Shown: in pieces, positions 24,271-32,140 of the stretch | How the letters are laid out: each line of letters opens with the position of its first letter | How positions within the stretch are numbered: the first letter of the stretch is position 1 | Origin: Streptomyces sp. NBC_01296 | GTDB lineage: Bacteria; Actinomycetota; Actinomycetes; Streptomycetales; Streptomycetaceae | Assembly (NCBI RefSeq): GCF_035984415.1 | Contig: NZ_CP130720.1 | Location: 2,170,001 to 2,234,000 of the forward strand | Length of the DNA: 64,000 nt | Direction of reading: 5' to 3' | Notes under the pieces: model-generated | Databases searched by the model: none | What the model saw: the letters and a program-made list of their open reading frames with translations, nothing else | Told to the model about the DNA's origin: nothing | Position numbers and translations under genes: made by a program

Positions 24271-25926
24271 ATGGCAGCCACCACCCACACCGTCACCAAC
24301 CAGCCCCCTCCCCTGGTGGGCTACGACGTCTACGGCACCGACCGGGCCCTTCGCGAGGGCGTGGAGCGGCACCTGACGGCCTCGGCGCCCGAACTCCTCG
24401 GCGAAGTGCGGGAGGAGCTCTCGGAACTCGGGCGGGCCGCGGGCTCGGCGCAGGCCCAGCGGTGGGGCGCGCTGGCGAACGAGAACCCCCCGAAACTACG
24501 TACGCACGACCGGTACGGCCACCGGATCGACGAGGTGGAGTTCCACCCGGCCTGGCACCGGCTGCTCGGCCACGCGGTGGGCGCCGGCCTCACCGATGCG
24601 TGGGGGCGGCCGGCCGGGCACCTGCGCCGCGCGGCCGGGTTCTTCGTGTGGTCGCAGGCCGAGGCGGGGCACGGCTGTCCGGTCTCGATGACCCATGCGG
24701 CCGTACCGGCGCTGCGGACGGACCCGGAGCTGGCCGCCGAGTGGGAGCCGCGGCTGACCTCGCACGTGTACGAGGAGGGGCTGCGGCCGGCCGCGCAGAA
24801 GGGCGGGGTGCTGTTCGGCATGGGGATGACGGAGAAGCAGGGCGGCAGCGACGTACGGGCGAACACGACGGCGGCGAAGCCGCTGGACGCGGCGGGCGAG
24901 TACCTGCTGACGGGGCACAAGTGGTTCTGCTCGGCGCCGATGTCGGACGGGTTCCTGGTGCTGGCGCAGGCGTCCCCCTCCGGGAAGGAAGGCCTGACCT
25001 GCTTCCTGGTGCCGCGGGTGCTGGAGGACGGCACGCGCAACGTGTTCGCGATCCAACGGCTGAAGGACAAGCTCGGCAACCGGTCGAACGCGTCGGGCGA
25101 GGTGGAGTTCGACGGGACGTGGGCGCGGCGGGTCGGCGAGGAGGGGCGGGGGGTGCGGACCATCATCGGGATGGTCGCGGCGACCCGGCTGGACTGCGTG
25201 CTGGGCTCGGCCGCGCAGATGCGGCAGGCGCTGACGCAGGCCGTGCACCATACGGAGCACCGCTCTGCTTTCGGAGCACGGCTCATCGAGCAGCCGCTGA
25301 TGCGCAACGTGCTGGCCGACCTCGCCCTGGAGTCCGAGGCGGCCACCATCCTCGGGCTGCGCCTCGCGGCCGCCTACGACGCCGGGACGGAGCAAGAGCG
25401 GGCCTTCCTGCGCATCGCGGTGCCCGCCGCGAAGTACTGGGTGACCAAGCGCTGTACGCCGATGGTGGCGGAGGCACTGGAGTGCCTGGGCGGCAACGGC
25501 TACGTCGAGGAGTCCGGGCTGCCGCGGCTGCTGCGCGAGTCCCCGCTGAACTCGATCTGGGAGGGCTCGGGCAACGTACAGGCCCTGGACGTGCTGCGGG
25601 CCCTGCAGCGGGAGCCGCAGGCGCTGAACGCGTTCCTCCAGGAGGTGGGGCTGGCGCGCGGCGCCGACCACCGGCTGGATTCGGCCATCAAGGGGCTGCT
25701 GACGGAGCTCGCGGACCTGGAGGGCATCGAGGCGCGGGCGCGCCGGGTGGTGGAGCGCATCGCCCTGGTGCTCCAGGGATCGCTGCTGGTGCGCTGGGCG
25801 CCGCCGGAGGTGGCGGACGCGTTCTGCGCCTCGCGCCTGGGCGGCGACGGGGGTGCGGCCTTCGGCACGCTGCCGCACAGCCTGAATCTGGGTGCGCTGG
25901 TCGAACGGGCGCGGATCGCGGGCTAG
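24271..25926 (+). CDS. AidB-like acyl-CoA dehydrogenase family flavoprotein
   Basis: 551-aa acyl-CoA dehydrogenase-fold protein of the AidB branch, longer than metabolic ACADs and with the extended N-terminal domain. Signatures: GMGMTEKQGGSDVRANTT (FAD region, about residues 188-205), LTGHKWFCSAPMSD (about 215-228), and AEALECLGGNGYVEESGLPRLLRE (about 396-420) followed by NSIWEGSGNVQALD. E. coli AidB is an FAD protein of the adaptive response to alkylation damage. No ada/alkB genes are here, so a DNA-repair role is inference; a conventional dehydrogenase role is possible. ATG 24271 starts 17 bp from the divergent BrkB gene. Confidence 0.9.
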   Translation: MAATTHTVTNQPPPLVGYDVYGTDRALREGVERHLTASAPELLGEVREELSELGRAAGSAQAQRWGALANENPPKLRTHDRYGHRIDEVEFHPAWHRLLGHAVGAGLTDAWGRPAGHLRRAAGFFVWSQAEAGHGCPVSMTHAAVPALRTDPELAAEWEPRLTSHVYEEGLRPAAQKGGVLFGMGMTEKQGGSDVRANTTAAKPLDAAGEYLLTGHKWFCSAPMSDGFLVLAQASPSGKEGLTCFLVPRVLEDGTRNVFAIQRLKDKLGNRSNASGEVEFDGTWARRVGEEGRGVRTIIGMVAATRLDCVLGSAAQMRQALTQAVHHTEHRSAFGARLIEQPLMRNVLADLALESEAATILGLRLAAAYDAGTEQERAFLRIAVPAAKYWVTKRCTPMVAEALECLGGNGYVEESGLPRLLRESPLNSIWEGSGNVQALDVLRALQREPQALNAFLQEVGLARGADHRLDSAIKGLLTELADLEGIEARARRVVERIALVLQGSLLVRWAPPEVADAFCASRLGGDGGAAFGTLPHSLNLGALVERARIAG

Positions 25927-25984
25927 GTTCCGGGCCCTGTCCCCAAACAGGTCCGAGCCGGGATCCGGACCCGTTGACCGGGAG

Positions 25985-26020
25985 CAGGGGTGGCGCCGCG
26001 CCGACTCGGCACCACCCCTG
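25985..26020 (+). terminator. hairpin after the AidB-like gene
   Basis: Perfect 9-bp stem CAGGGGTGG/CCACCCCTG with an 18-nt loop, 59 nt past the stop, in the 297-bp gap before the GAF regulator. The rest of that gap shows nothing definite beyond the GGGGAGG ribosome-binding site of the next gene. Confidence 0.7.
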
Positions 26021-26223
26021 ATCCGAAAGCCCCGAGGAGGAGCTGGCACGCCGCGAGGCGACGTCCGGACAGTTTCGGTCGGGTGACCGGGACTTGGCGA
26101 GAGTTGCATACCGTTGCAACCCTCTGAGTCGGAACCGTCCGCCGTGCGTGCCCGGGGAAGCGGCACGCACGGACCGCCCGGGCGGATTCCCTTGTACGTC
26201 CTGTTCCACACGGGGAGGTTCCG

Positions 26224-27537
26224 GTGGCCTACACCGCAGGCAGCACGGTCGATGTGGCACGCATCTCGGCCATGGACGCACGGGAGGCCGCGCGTCTGCT
26301 CAAGGGGGTGCGGGCGGCCGCGCTCGCCGGGGACCGGCCGCCCGCCGAGCCCCGCCCGGAGATCGCCGAGTCCTGGCGGCGGATGCTGGCCTGCGGGGTG
26401 CACCCGGACCGGGACGCGCGCGCGCGGATGCTGTCGACGGCCGAGACCGAGGAGCGGCGGCAGGTCTCGCCGCTGCGGGAGATCCTGCCGGTGCTGCGCG
26501 AGGGGCTGCTGCCGGCGCTGGACACGGCGCTGCACATCATGGTCGTCGCCGACGCGGAGGGGCGGCTGCTGTGGCGGGAGGGGGCCGCGTCGATCCTGCG
26601 CAACGCGGACCGGCTGGGGTTCTCGGTGGGCGCCGACTGGGGCGAGGCGGTGGTCGGCACCAACGGGGTGGGCACCGCGCTGGTGGCCCGGCAGCCCGTC
26701 CAGGTGTTCTCGGCGGAGCACTTCGTCTCCAGCCACCACGACTGGACCTGCGCGGGGGCCCCGGTGCGGGACCCGCGGGACGGGCAGCTGCTGGGCGTGG
26801 TGGACGTCAGCGGGCCGCTGGCCACCATGCACCCGGCCACGCTGGCGTGGGTGAGCTCGGTGGCCCGGCTCGCGGAGCGGGAGCTGCGGATCCGGCACCT
26901 GGAGTCGCTGGAGCGGCTGCGGGCGGTCGCGGCGCCGCTGCTGGCCCGGCTGCCCGGGCAGGCCGTCGTGGTGGACCCGCAGGGCTGGACGGCGGCGGTG
27001 ACGGGCCTGGCCCCGGCGGACCGGATCCCGCTCCCGAAGGGGTTCGGGCCGGGCCGGGTGTGGGTGCCGCAGCTCGGGGACTGCGTGGTGGAGCCGCTGC
27101 CGGGCGGCTGGCTGCTGCGCATCGCCGAGGAGCCGGGCACGGCGATGGCGGCGAGCCGCGTCGTCCTGGACCTGAGCCGGCCCCGCACGTGGTCGGCGAC
27201 GGTGTACGGGGCCGCCGGGAGCTGGTCCCAGGAGCTGAGCCCGCGCCATGCGGAGCTGCTGTTCCTGCTGGCGGAGAGCCCGCGGGGGCGGTCCGCGGCG
27301 GAGCTGTCGGCGGAGCTGTTCGGGGACCCGACGCGTACCGTGACGGTCCGGGCCGAGCTGTCGCGGGTCCGGCGGCACCTGGGCGGGGTGCTGACCCACC
27401 GCCCGTACCGCTTCGCGGACGACGTGGAAGTGGAGCTGATCCGGCCGCAGGACCCGGCGGCGCTGCTGCCGCACTCCACGGCACCGGCGGTGATCAAGGC
27501 CCGCCTGGGCCGTACGGAGCCGGCCGTGATTCCCTGA
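26224..27537 (+). CDS. GAF-domain transcriptional regulator
   Basis: 437-aa protein starting at GTG 26224 with a GGGGAGG ribosome-binding site. The N-terminal AcoR/NifA-like part (about residues 20-215) includes the sigma-54-activator-type GAF motif WGEAVVGTNGVGTALV and the SSHHDWTCAGAPVRDP stretch. The AAA+ domain of true enhancer-binding proteins is absent. The C-terminal region (about 335-420) has LSPRHAELLFLLAESPRG and VRAELSRVRRHLGG, resembling a winged-helix or transcriptional-activator-type DNA-binding segment. Streptomyces relatives often sit near aldehyde/alcohol dehydrogenase genes; none is adjacent here. Likely a small-molecule-responsive regulator. Confidence 0.85.
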   Translation: MAYTAGSTVDVARISAMDAREAARLLKGVRAAALAGDRPPAEPRPEIAESWRRMLACGVHPDRDARARMLSTAETEERRQVSPLREILPVLREGLLPALDTALHIMVVADAEGRLLWREGAASILRNADRLGFSVGADWGEAVVGTNGVGTALVARQPVQVFSAEHFVSSHHDWTCAGAPVRDPRDGQLLGVVDVSGPLATMHPATLAWVSSVARLAERELRIRHLESLERLRAVAAPLLARLPGQAVVVDPQGWTAAVTGLAPADRIPLPKGFGPGRVWVPQLGDCVVEPLPGGWLLRIAEEPGTAMAASRVVLDLSRPRTWSATVYGAAGSWSQELSPRHAELLFLLAESPRGRSAAELSAELFGDPTRTVTVRAELSRVRRHLGGVLTHRPYRFADDVEVELIRPQDPAALLPHSTAPAVIKARLGRTEPAVIP

Positions 27538-27542
27538 CCTGC

Positions 27543-28106
27543 ATGAGCACCATCACACTCACCACTTGGTCCCTGGAAATGGCCTCCCCGCAGGACCTGG
27601 TCCGGGCGGCCGTCCCAGGGCCTGAGATCCAGGTCCGGCGGGCGGAGGTCCCCTCGCCCGAGTTCAGCCGCTTCCTCTACGCCTCGGTCGGCGGCGACAT
27701 CCACTGGACGGACCGGCTCTCGCTGACCCGCGCCCAGTGGGTGGAGCAGCTGGGCCGTCCCGGCGTGGAGACCTGGGTGGCGTACGACCGCGGGACGCCG
27801 GCCGGGTACGTGGAGCTCGACCCGCAGGAGGACGGCGTGGTGGAGATCATGTACTTCGGGCTGCTCCCGGACTTCCGGGGGCGCCGGATCGGGGGGCACC
27901 TGCTGACGCTGGGCGTCGAGGCGGCCTGGTCGCTGGCCGAGCGCTGGCCGGAGCGCGGGGCGACGACGCGGGTGTGGCTCCACACCTGCAGCCAGGACGG
28001 CCCGACGGCGATGGACAACTACCTCCGCCGCGGCTTCAAGGTCTTCCGTACGGAGACGGAGGACAAGGAGTCCGCCCCCACCCCGGGCCCCTGGCCGGGG
28101 GCGTAG
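27543..28106 (+). CDS. GNAT-family N-acetyltransferase
   Basis: 187-aa acetyltransferase starting at ATG 27543, 5 nt after the GAF regulator gene, so probably co-transcribed. The acetyl-CoA-binding motif A is visible as MYFGLLPDFRGRRIGGHLLTLGVEAA (R/Q-x-x-G-x-G/A pattern RGRRIGG), and the late beta-strand/helix has AMDNYLRRGFKVFRTETED, the usual N-x-x-A-x-x-x-Y-x-x-x-G-F-like ending. Substrate unknown. The pairing with the GAF regulator suggests the regulator may control it. Followed by a strong hairpin. Confidence 0.88.
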   Translation: MSTITLTTWSLEMASPQDLVRAAVPGPEIQVRRAEVPSPEFSRFLYASVGGDIHWTDRLSLTRAQWVEQLGRPGVETWVAYDRGTPAGYVELDPQEDGVVEIMYFGLLPDFRGRRIGGHLLTLGVEAAWSLAERWPERGATTRVWLHTCSQDGPTAMDNYLRRGFKVFRTETEDKESAPTPGPWPGA

Positions 28107-28123
28107 GAGCCCTCGTACGGCAT

Positions 28124-28165
28124 CCAGGCCGCGGGGCAGGGCCCGTCCCGTGCTCCGCGGCCTGG
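28124..28165 (+). terminator. hairpin after the GNAT gene
   Basis: Perfect 11-bp stem CCAGGCCGCGG/CCGCGGCCTGG with a 20-nt GC-rich loop, beginning 18 nt past the GNAT stop. Confidence 0.75.
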
Positions 28166-28652
28166 CTGCGGGACCGCGGGGGCGGGGCGTGCGCATGCTG
28201 GACGCCCGTCGAACAGGCGAGGCGCATGAGCCGCCCGGCGGTTGTCCCGGTCGCGCCACTGGCACAGCCTCCTCGGGGCCTGGTCACGGCCCTGGTCGGG
28301 GCCGCTGACTCGCTCGGACGTCACCTCCAGGCCCCTCATGCCGGGGCTCGACGCTCTCGAGCGCCTCCGCGCCTCCGGCGGCAGGGACTCGATGCCGCGT
28401 CGATCGAGACGTCGAACCCGCTCCGGCCGGTCGCCCCGGGACGCCCCGGCCGTCGGCCCCCGGTGCCACCCCGAGCGAGGGCCGTGGCCAGCAGGGCGGC
28501 GGGTAGCGTGGGCGGGGTCCGGGTCCGCCACGGCCGCATTCCGCACCCCGTATGACGTGACCCCCGTCACGCGATCTCGAAGTGCGAGACAAGTACGTCC
28601 GAATAATGGACAGTAGTGGACTCCTCCAATCGGCACATGACACGCTTCCGCC
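28166..28652. other. 487-bp non-coding stretch upstream of the sulfur locus
   Basis: No gene with credible codon bias or start is seen on either strand; the frames open here are GC-rich shadows. The last 100 bp should hold the promoter of the sulfur operon. A small inverted repeat GTCC-GAATAAT-GGAC (28597-28611) sits in a relatively A/T-rich patch about 40 bp before the leader peptide and is a candidate -10 region or operator. Confidence 0.5.
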
Positions 28653-28736
28653 ATGAATGGAGCTGGGATTGCCTTGGTGAGTCGGCGGCACGTCGACCTC
28701 GGCCGCATGTCCAGCGCCATCTGTCCGGCGAGCTGA
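28653..28736 (+). CDS. cysteine-operon leader peptide
   Basis: 27-aa peptide starting at ATG 28653, with the core VSRRHVDLGRMSSAIC shared by short leader peptides found upstream of sulfur-assimilation genes across Actinobacteria. It ends with a Cys codon four codons before the stop. It lies 224 bp before the sulfite reductase gene. By analogy with Cys-rich uORFs shown to sense cysteine in mycobacteria, ribosome progress through the Cys codon probably controls the downstream genes when charged tRNA-Cys is scarce. No classic terminator/antiterminator pair is obvious, so the mechanism could be Rho- or translation-based. Confidence 0.85.
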   Translation: MNGAGIALVSRRHVDLGRMSSAICPAS

Positions 28737-28960
28737 CGGAACCAGCCACCGCCGCACATCGCCGTCGTCCCCGCCGCTGCGGACGCGTCGACCCCCGAAG
28801 CACCTGCATGCCCCCTGAAGGCAGAAGACCGCCCTGACCTCCGGAAACCCCGGCACTGGGCGGCTGTCGGCCGCACCTGCTCAGCGGCAGGGCCGATGAC
28901 AGGGGCTCGCCGCCGCTCCCCCTACCTTGCATTGACGCCGCCGAAGAAGGATGTACCGCC

Positions 28961-30652
28961 ATGGCCGCCACCCCCGAAACGCCCGCCGCCGCGCGCCGAA
29001 AGACCGGCCGTCACCGCGGTGAGGGTCAGTGGGCCGTTGGACACCACACCCCCCTCAACGGCAACGAGCAGTTCAAGAAGGACGACGACGGTCTCAACGT
29101 GCGGACACGCATTGAGACGATCTACTCCAAGACGGGCTTCGACTCGATCGACCCCAACGACCTGCGCGGCCGCATGCGCTGGTGGGGTCTGTACACCCAG
29201 CGCAAGCCCGGGATCGACGGCGGCAAGACCGCGATCCTGGAGCCGGAGGAGCTGGACGACAAGTACTTCATGCTGCGCGTCCGCATCGACGGCGGCCGGC
29301 TGACCACCGAGCAGCTCCGCGTCATCGGCGAGATCTCGCAGGAGTTCGCGCGCGGCACCGCCGACCTCACCGACCGCCAGAACGTGCAGTACCACTGGAT
29401 CCGGATCGAGGACGTCCCGGAGATCTGGCGCCGCCTCGAGGCCGTCGGCCTGTCGACCACCGAGGCCTGCGGTGACACGCCCCGCGTCATCCTCGGCTCG
29501 CCCGTCGCCGGCATCGCCCAGGACGAGATCATCGACGGCACGCCCGCCATCGACGAGATCTACCGCCGCATCGTGGGCAACCCGGACTTCTCCAACCTGC
29601 CCCGCAAGTTCAAGTCCGCGGTCTCCGGCTCGCCGCTGCTCGACGTGGCGCACGAGATCAACGACATCGCGTTCGTCGGCGTGAACCACCCCGAGCACGG
29701 CCCCGGCTTCGACGTCTGGGTCGGCGGCGGCCTCTCGACCAACCCCAAGCTGGGCGTGCGCCTGGGCACCTGGGTCTCCCTCGACGAGGTCCCGGACGTC
29801 TACGAGGGCGTCATCTCGATCTTCCGCGACTACGGCTACCGCCGCCTGCGCACCCGCGCCCGGCTGAAGTTCCTCGTCGCCGACTGGGGCCCGGCCAAGT
29901 TCCGCCAGGTCCTGGAGGACGAGTACCTGAAGCGGGGGCTCACCGACGGCCCCGCACCCGAGCAGCCGAGCGGCCAGTGGCGCGACCACGTCGGCGTCCA
30001 CCGGCAGCAGGACGGCAAGTTCTACGTCGGCTTCGCGCCCCGCGTCGGCCGCGTCGACGGCGCCACCCTCACCAAGATCGCGGACGTCGCCGAGCAGCAC
30101 GGCTCCGGCCGGCTGCGCACCACCGCCGAGCAGAAGATGATCGTCCTCGACATCGAGGCGGACCGGGTCGACTCCGTCGTGGAGGCCCTGGAGGCGCTGG
30201 ACCTGCGGGTCAAGCCGTCCCCGTTCCGCCGCGGCACGATGGCCTGCACCGGCATCGAGTTCTGCAAGCTGGCCATCGTCGAGACGAAGGCGCGCGGCGC
30301 CTCGCTGATCGACGAGCTGGAGCGCCGCCTGCCCGAGTTCGCCGAGCCGCTCACCATCAACATCAACGGCTGCCCGAACGCCTGCGCCCGTATCCAGGTG
30401 GCGGACATCGGTCTCAAGGGCCAGCTGGTCCTGGACGACGACGGCAACCAGGTGGAGGGCTACCAGGTCCACCTGGGCGGCGCCCTCGGCCTGGAGGCCG
30501 GCTTCGGCCGCAAGGTCCGCGGTCTCAAGGTCACCTCGGCCGGTCTGCCCGACTACGTCGAGCGGGTCGTCACGCGCTTCCAGGAGCAGCGCGGGGACGG
30601 CGAGCGCTTCGCCGCCTGGGTGACCCGTGCGAAGGACGAGGACCTCTCGTGA
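28961..30652 (+). CDS. sirA: ferredoxin-dependent sulfite (nitrite/sulfite) reductase
   Basis: 563-aa siroheme/4Fe-4S reductase that converts sulfite to sulfide with six electrons. Two ferredoxin-like half domains and two catalytic domains occur in the usual order; substrate-contact arginines lie in TADLTDRQNVQYHWIR (about residues 131-146). The 4Fe-4S/siroheme cysteines are in CTGIEFCKLA (about 428-437) and NGCPNACARI (about 468-477), giving the C-x5-C...C-x3-C signature. Position at the head of the cys genes behind a Cys leader peptide argues for sulfite over nitrite. A four-base overlap couples it to the next small gene. Confidence 0.95.
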   Translation: MAATPETPAAARRKTGRHRGEGQWAVGHHTPLNGNEQFKKDDDGLNVRTRIETIYSKTGFDSIDPNDLRGRMRWWGLYTQRKPGIDGGKTAILEPEELDDKYFMLRVRIDGGRLTTEQLRVIGEISQEFARGTADLTDRQNVQYHWIRIEDVPEIWRRLEAVGLSTTEACGDTPRVILGSPVAGIAQDEIIDGTPAIDEIYRRIVGNPDFSNLPRKFKSAVSGSPLLDVAHEINDIAFVGVNHPEHGPGFDVWVGGGLSTNPKLGVRLGTWVSLDEVPDVYEGVISIFRDYGYRRLRTRARLKFLVADWGPAKFRQVLEDEYLKRGLTDGPAPEQPSGQWRDHVGVHRQQDGKFYVGFAPRVGRVDGATLTKIADVAEQHGSGRLRTTAEQKMIVLDIEADRVDSVVEALEALDLRVKPSPFRRGTMACTGIEFCKLAIVETKARGASLIDELERRLPEFAEPLTININGCPNACARIQVADIGLKGQLVLDDDGNQVEGYQVHLGGALGLEAGFGRKVRGLKVTSAGLPDYVERVVTRFQEQRGDGERFAAWVTRAKDEDLS

Positions 30653-30828
30653 GCGAGCGCGCGGCCCCGTTCTACTGCCCGTACTGCGGCGACGAGGACC
30701 TGTTTCCGAACGAGACGGGTCACGGCGCGTGGGAATGCAGGGCCTGCAACCGAGCCTTCCAGCTGAAGTACCTCGGGCTGCTGGCCCGGGGTGTTCAGTC
30801 CAACACCACTGGAGGGGACGAGATATGA
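30649..30828 (+). CDS. 59-aa CxxC/CxxC small protein in the sulfur operon (CysX-like position)
   Basis: Starts at GTG 30649, overlapping the sulfite reductase stop by 4 nt, and its stop overlaps the CysH start. Sequence has YCPYCGDEDLF and WECRACNRAF, two CxxC pairs 18 residues apart, the look of a zinc ribbon or rubredoxin-type knuckle. In Corynebacterium glutamicum a small ferredoxin-like gene, cysX, sits at the same place between sulfite reductase and cysH and is proposed as electron carrier for sulfite reductase. The position matches; whether this protein binds Fe, Fe-S or Zn is unknown. Confidence 0.85.
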   Translation: MSERAAPFYCPYCGDEDLFPNETGHGAWECRACNRAFQLKYLGLLARGVQSNTTGGDEI

Positions 30829-31544
30829 CGACGAGTCAGACAGTGGACCAGGCGGCGGGGCCGCGCGATCTCAAGGGGCTGGCCGAGCAGGCGGGCCGCG
30901 ACCTCGAGGACGCCTCCCCGCTGGAGATCCTCGCGTGGGCGGCCGAGACCTTCGGCAAGAAGTTCGCCGTGACCTCCTCCATGGAGGACGCGGTGGTCGC
31001 CCACCTGGCCTCCCGCGCCTTCCCCGGCGTGGACGTGGTCTTCCTGGACACGGGCTACCACTTCGAGGAGACCATCGGCACCCGCGACGCGGTCGAGGCC
31101 GTGATGGACGTCAACGTCATCACCCTCACCCCGCGGCAGACGGTGGCCGAGCAGGACGCGCAGTACGGCCCGAAGCTGCACGACCGCGACCCCGACCTGT
31201 GCTGCGCACTGCGCAAGGTCAAGCCGCTGGAAGAGGGCCTGACCGCGTACGAGGCCTGGGCGACGGGCCTGCGCCGCGACGAGTCCCCGACCCGGGCGAA
31301 CACCCCGGTGGTCGGTTGGGACGAGAAGCGGCAGAAGGTCAAGGTCTCCCCGATCGCCCGCTGGACCCAGGACGACGTGGACGCCTACGTCGCGGAGCAC
31401 GGGGTGCTGACCAACCCGCTGCTGATGGACGGCTACGCCTCGGTCGGCTGCGCCCCCTGCACCCGCCGCGTGGCGCAGGGCGAGGACGCACGGGCCGGCC
31501 GCTGGGCCGGGCGGGCCAAGACCGAGTGCGGACTGCACGGCTGA
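30825..31544 (+). CDS. cysH: CysH, adenylyl-sulfate (APS/PAPS) reductase
   Basis: 239-aa thioredoxin- or glutathione-dependent sulfonucleotide reductase producing sulfite. The PP-loop-derived SSMEDAVVAHLA segment binds the nucleotide. The two cysteine pairs DLCCALRKVKPL (about residue 125) and VGCAPCTRRV (about 207) are the 4Fe-4S ligands diagnostic of assimilatory APS reductases; E. coli-type PAPS reductases lack them. The catalytic cysteine is in the C-terminal ECGLHG. ATG 30825 overlaps the small CxxC gene's stop, implying coupled translation. A cysC gene follows, so both APS and PAPS may be available in the cell. Confidence 0.95.
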   Translation: MTTSQTVDQAAGPRDLKGLAEQAGRDLEDASPLEILAWAAETFGKKFAVTSSMEDAVVAHLASRAFPGVDVVFLDTGYHFEETIGTRDAVEAVMDVNVITLTPRQTVAEQDAQYGPKLHDRDPDLCCALRKVKPLEEGLTAYEAWATGLRRDESPTRANTPVVGWDEKRQKVKVSPIARWTQDDVDAYVAEHGVLTNPLLMDGYASVGCAPCTRRVAQGEDARAGRWAGRAKTECGLHG

Positions 31545-31594
31545 TGACCGACCTCGAAGCATCGACTTTCACAGAACCGACGGAGACGAGAACG

Positions 31595-32140
31595 ATGAGC
31601 GTGAGCGACCAGGGCGCCACCGTGTGGCTGACCGGGCTGCCGAGCGCGGGCAAGACCACCATCGCCTACGCGCTGGCCGAGCGGCTGCGCGCCGAGGGCC
31701 ACCGCGTGGAGGTCCTCGACGGCGACGAGATCCGCGAGTTCCTCTCCGCCGGCCTCGGCTTCACCCGCGAGGACCGCCACACCAACGTGCAGCGGATCGG
31801 CTTCGTCGCCGAACTCCTCGCGAGCAACGGCGTGAAGGCGCTCGTGCCGGTGATCGCGCCGTTCGCGGACAGCCGCGAGGCCGTCCGCAAGCGGCACGCG
31901 GCGGTCGCGACGAACTACCTCGAAGTGCACGTGGCCACCCCGGTGGAGGTCTGCTCCGAGCGTGACGTGAAGGGCCTGTACGCCAAGCAGGCGGCGGGCG
32001 AGATCTCCGGTCTGACCGGCGTCGACGACCCGTACGAGGCGCCGGAGTCCCCGGACCTCCGCATCGAGTCGCACACGCAGACCGTGCAGGAGTCGGCTTC
32101 GGCCCTGCACGCGCTGCTCACCGAGAGGGGTCTGGCATGA
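31595..32140 (+). CDS. cysC: adenylyl-sulfate kinase
   Basis: 181-aa kinase that phosphorylates APS to PAPS. The P-loop is GLPSAGKTT near residue 15. APS-binding and family motifs follow: DGDEIREFLSAGLGFTREDRHTNVQRIGFVA and the KGLYAKQAAGEISGLTGVDDPYE segment. ATG 31595 is preferred because GGAGACGAG precedes it and the conserved protein starts there. The in-frame ATG 31544 overlaps the cysH stop and would add 17 poorly conserved residues; translational coupling makes it a real alternative. It overlaps cysD by 4 nt (ATGA). Confidence 0.94.
   Translation: MSVSDQGATVWLTGLPSAGKTTIAYALAERLRAEGHRVEVLDGDEIREFLSAGLGFTREDRHTNVQRIGFVAELLASNGVKALVPVIAPFADSREAVRKRHAAVATNYLEVHVATPVEVCSERDVKGLYAKQAAGEISGLTGVDDPYEAPESPDLRIESHTQTVQESASALHALLTERGLA

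Noticed and set aside
24496-27474. 992-codon minus-strand frame across two genes
   Set aside because: Antisense to the AidB-like and GAF-regulator genes, spanning an intergenic terminator; a shadow.
28737-28960. SAM or other known riboswitch before sulfite reductase
   Set aside because: No conserved SAM-I/II/IV or T-box core seen by eye; control is better explained by the Cys leader. A covariance-model scan could still correct this.
28019-28971. Minus-strand frames in the gap before the sulfur operon
   Set aside because: No recognizable domain, no ribosome-binding site and amino acid makeup dominated by Arg/Pro/Gly/Ala; they also overlap the leader peptide and promoter area.
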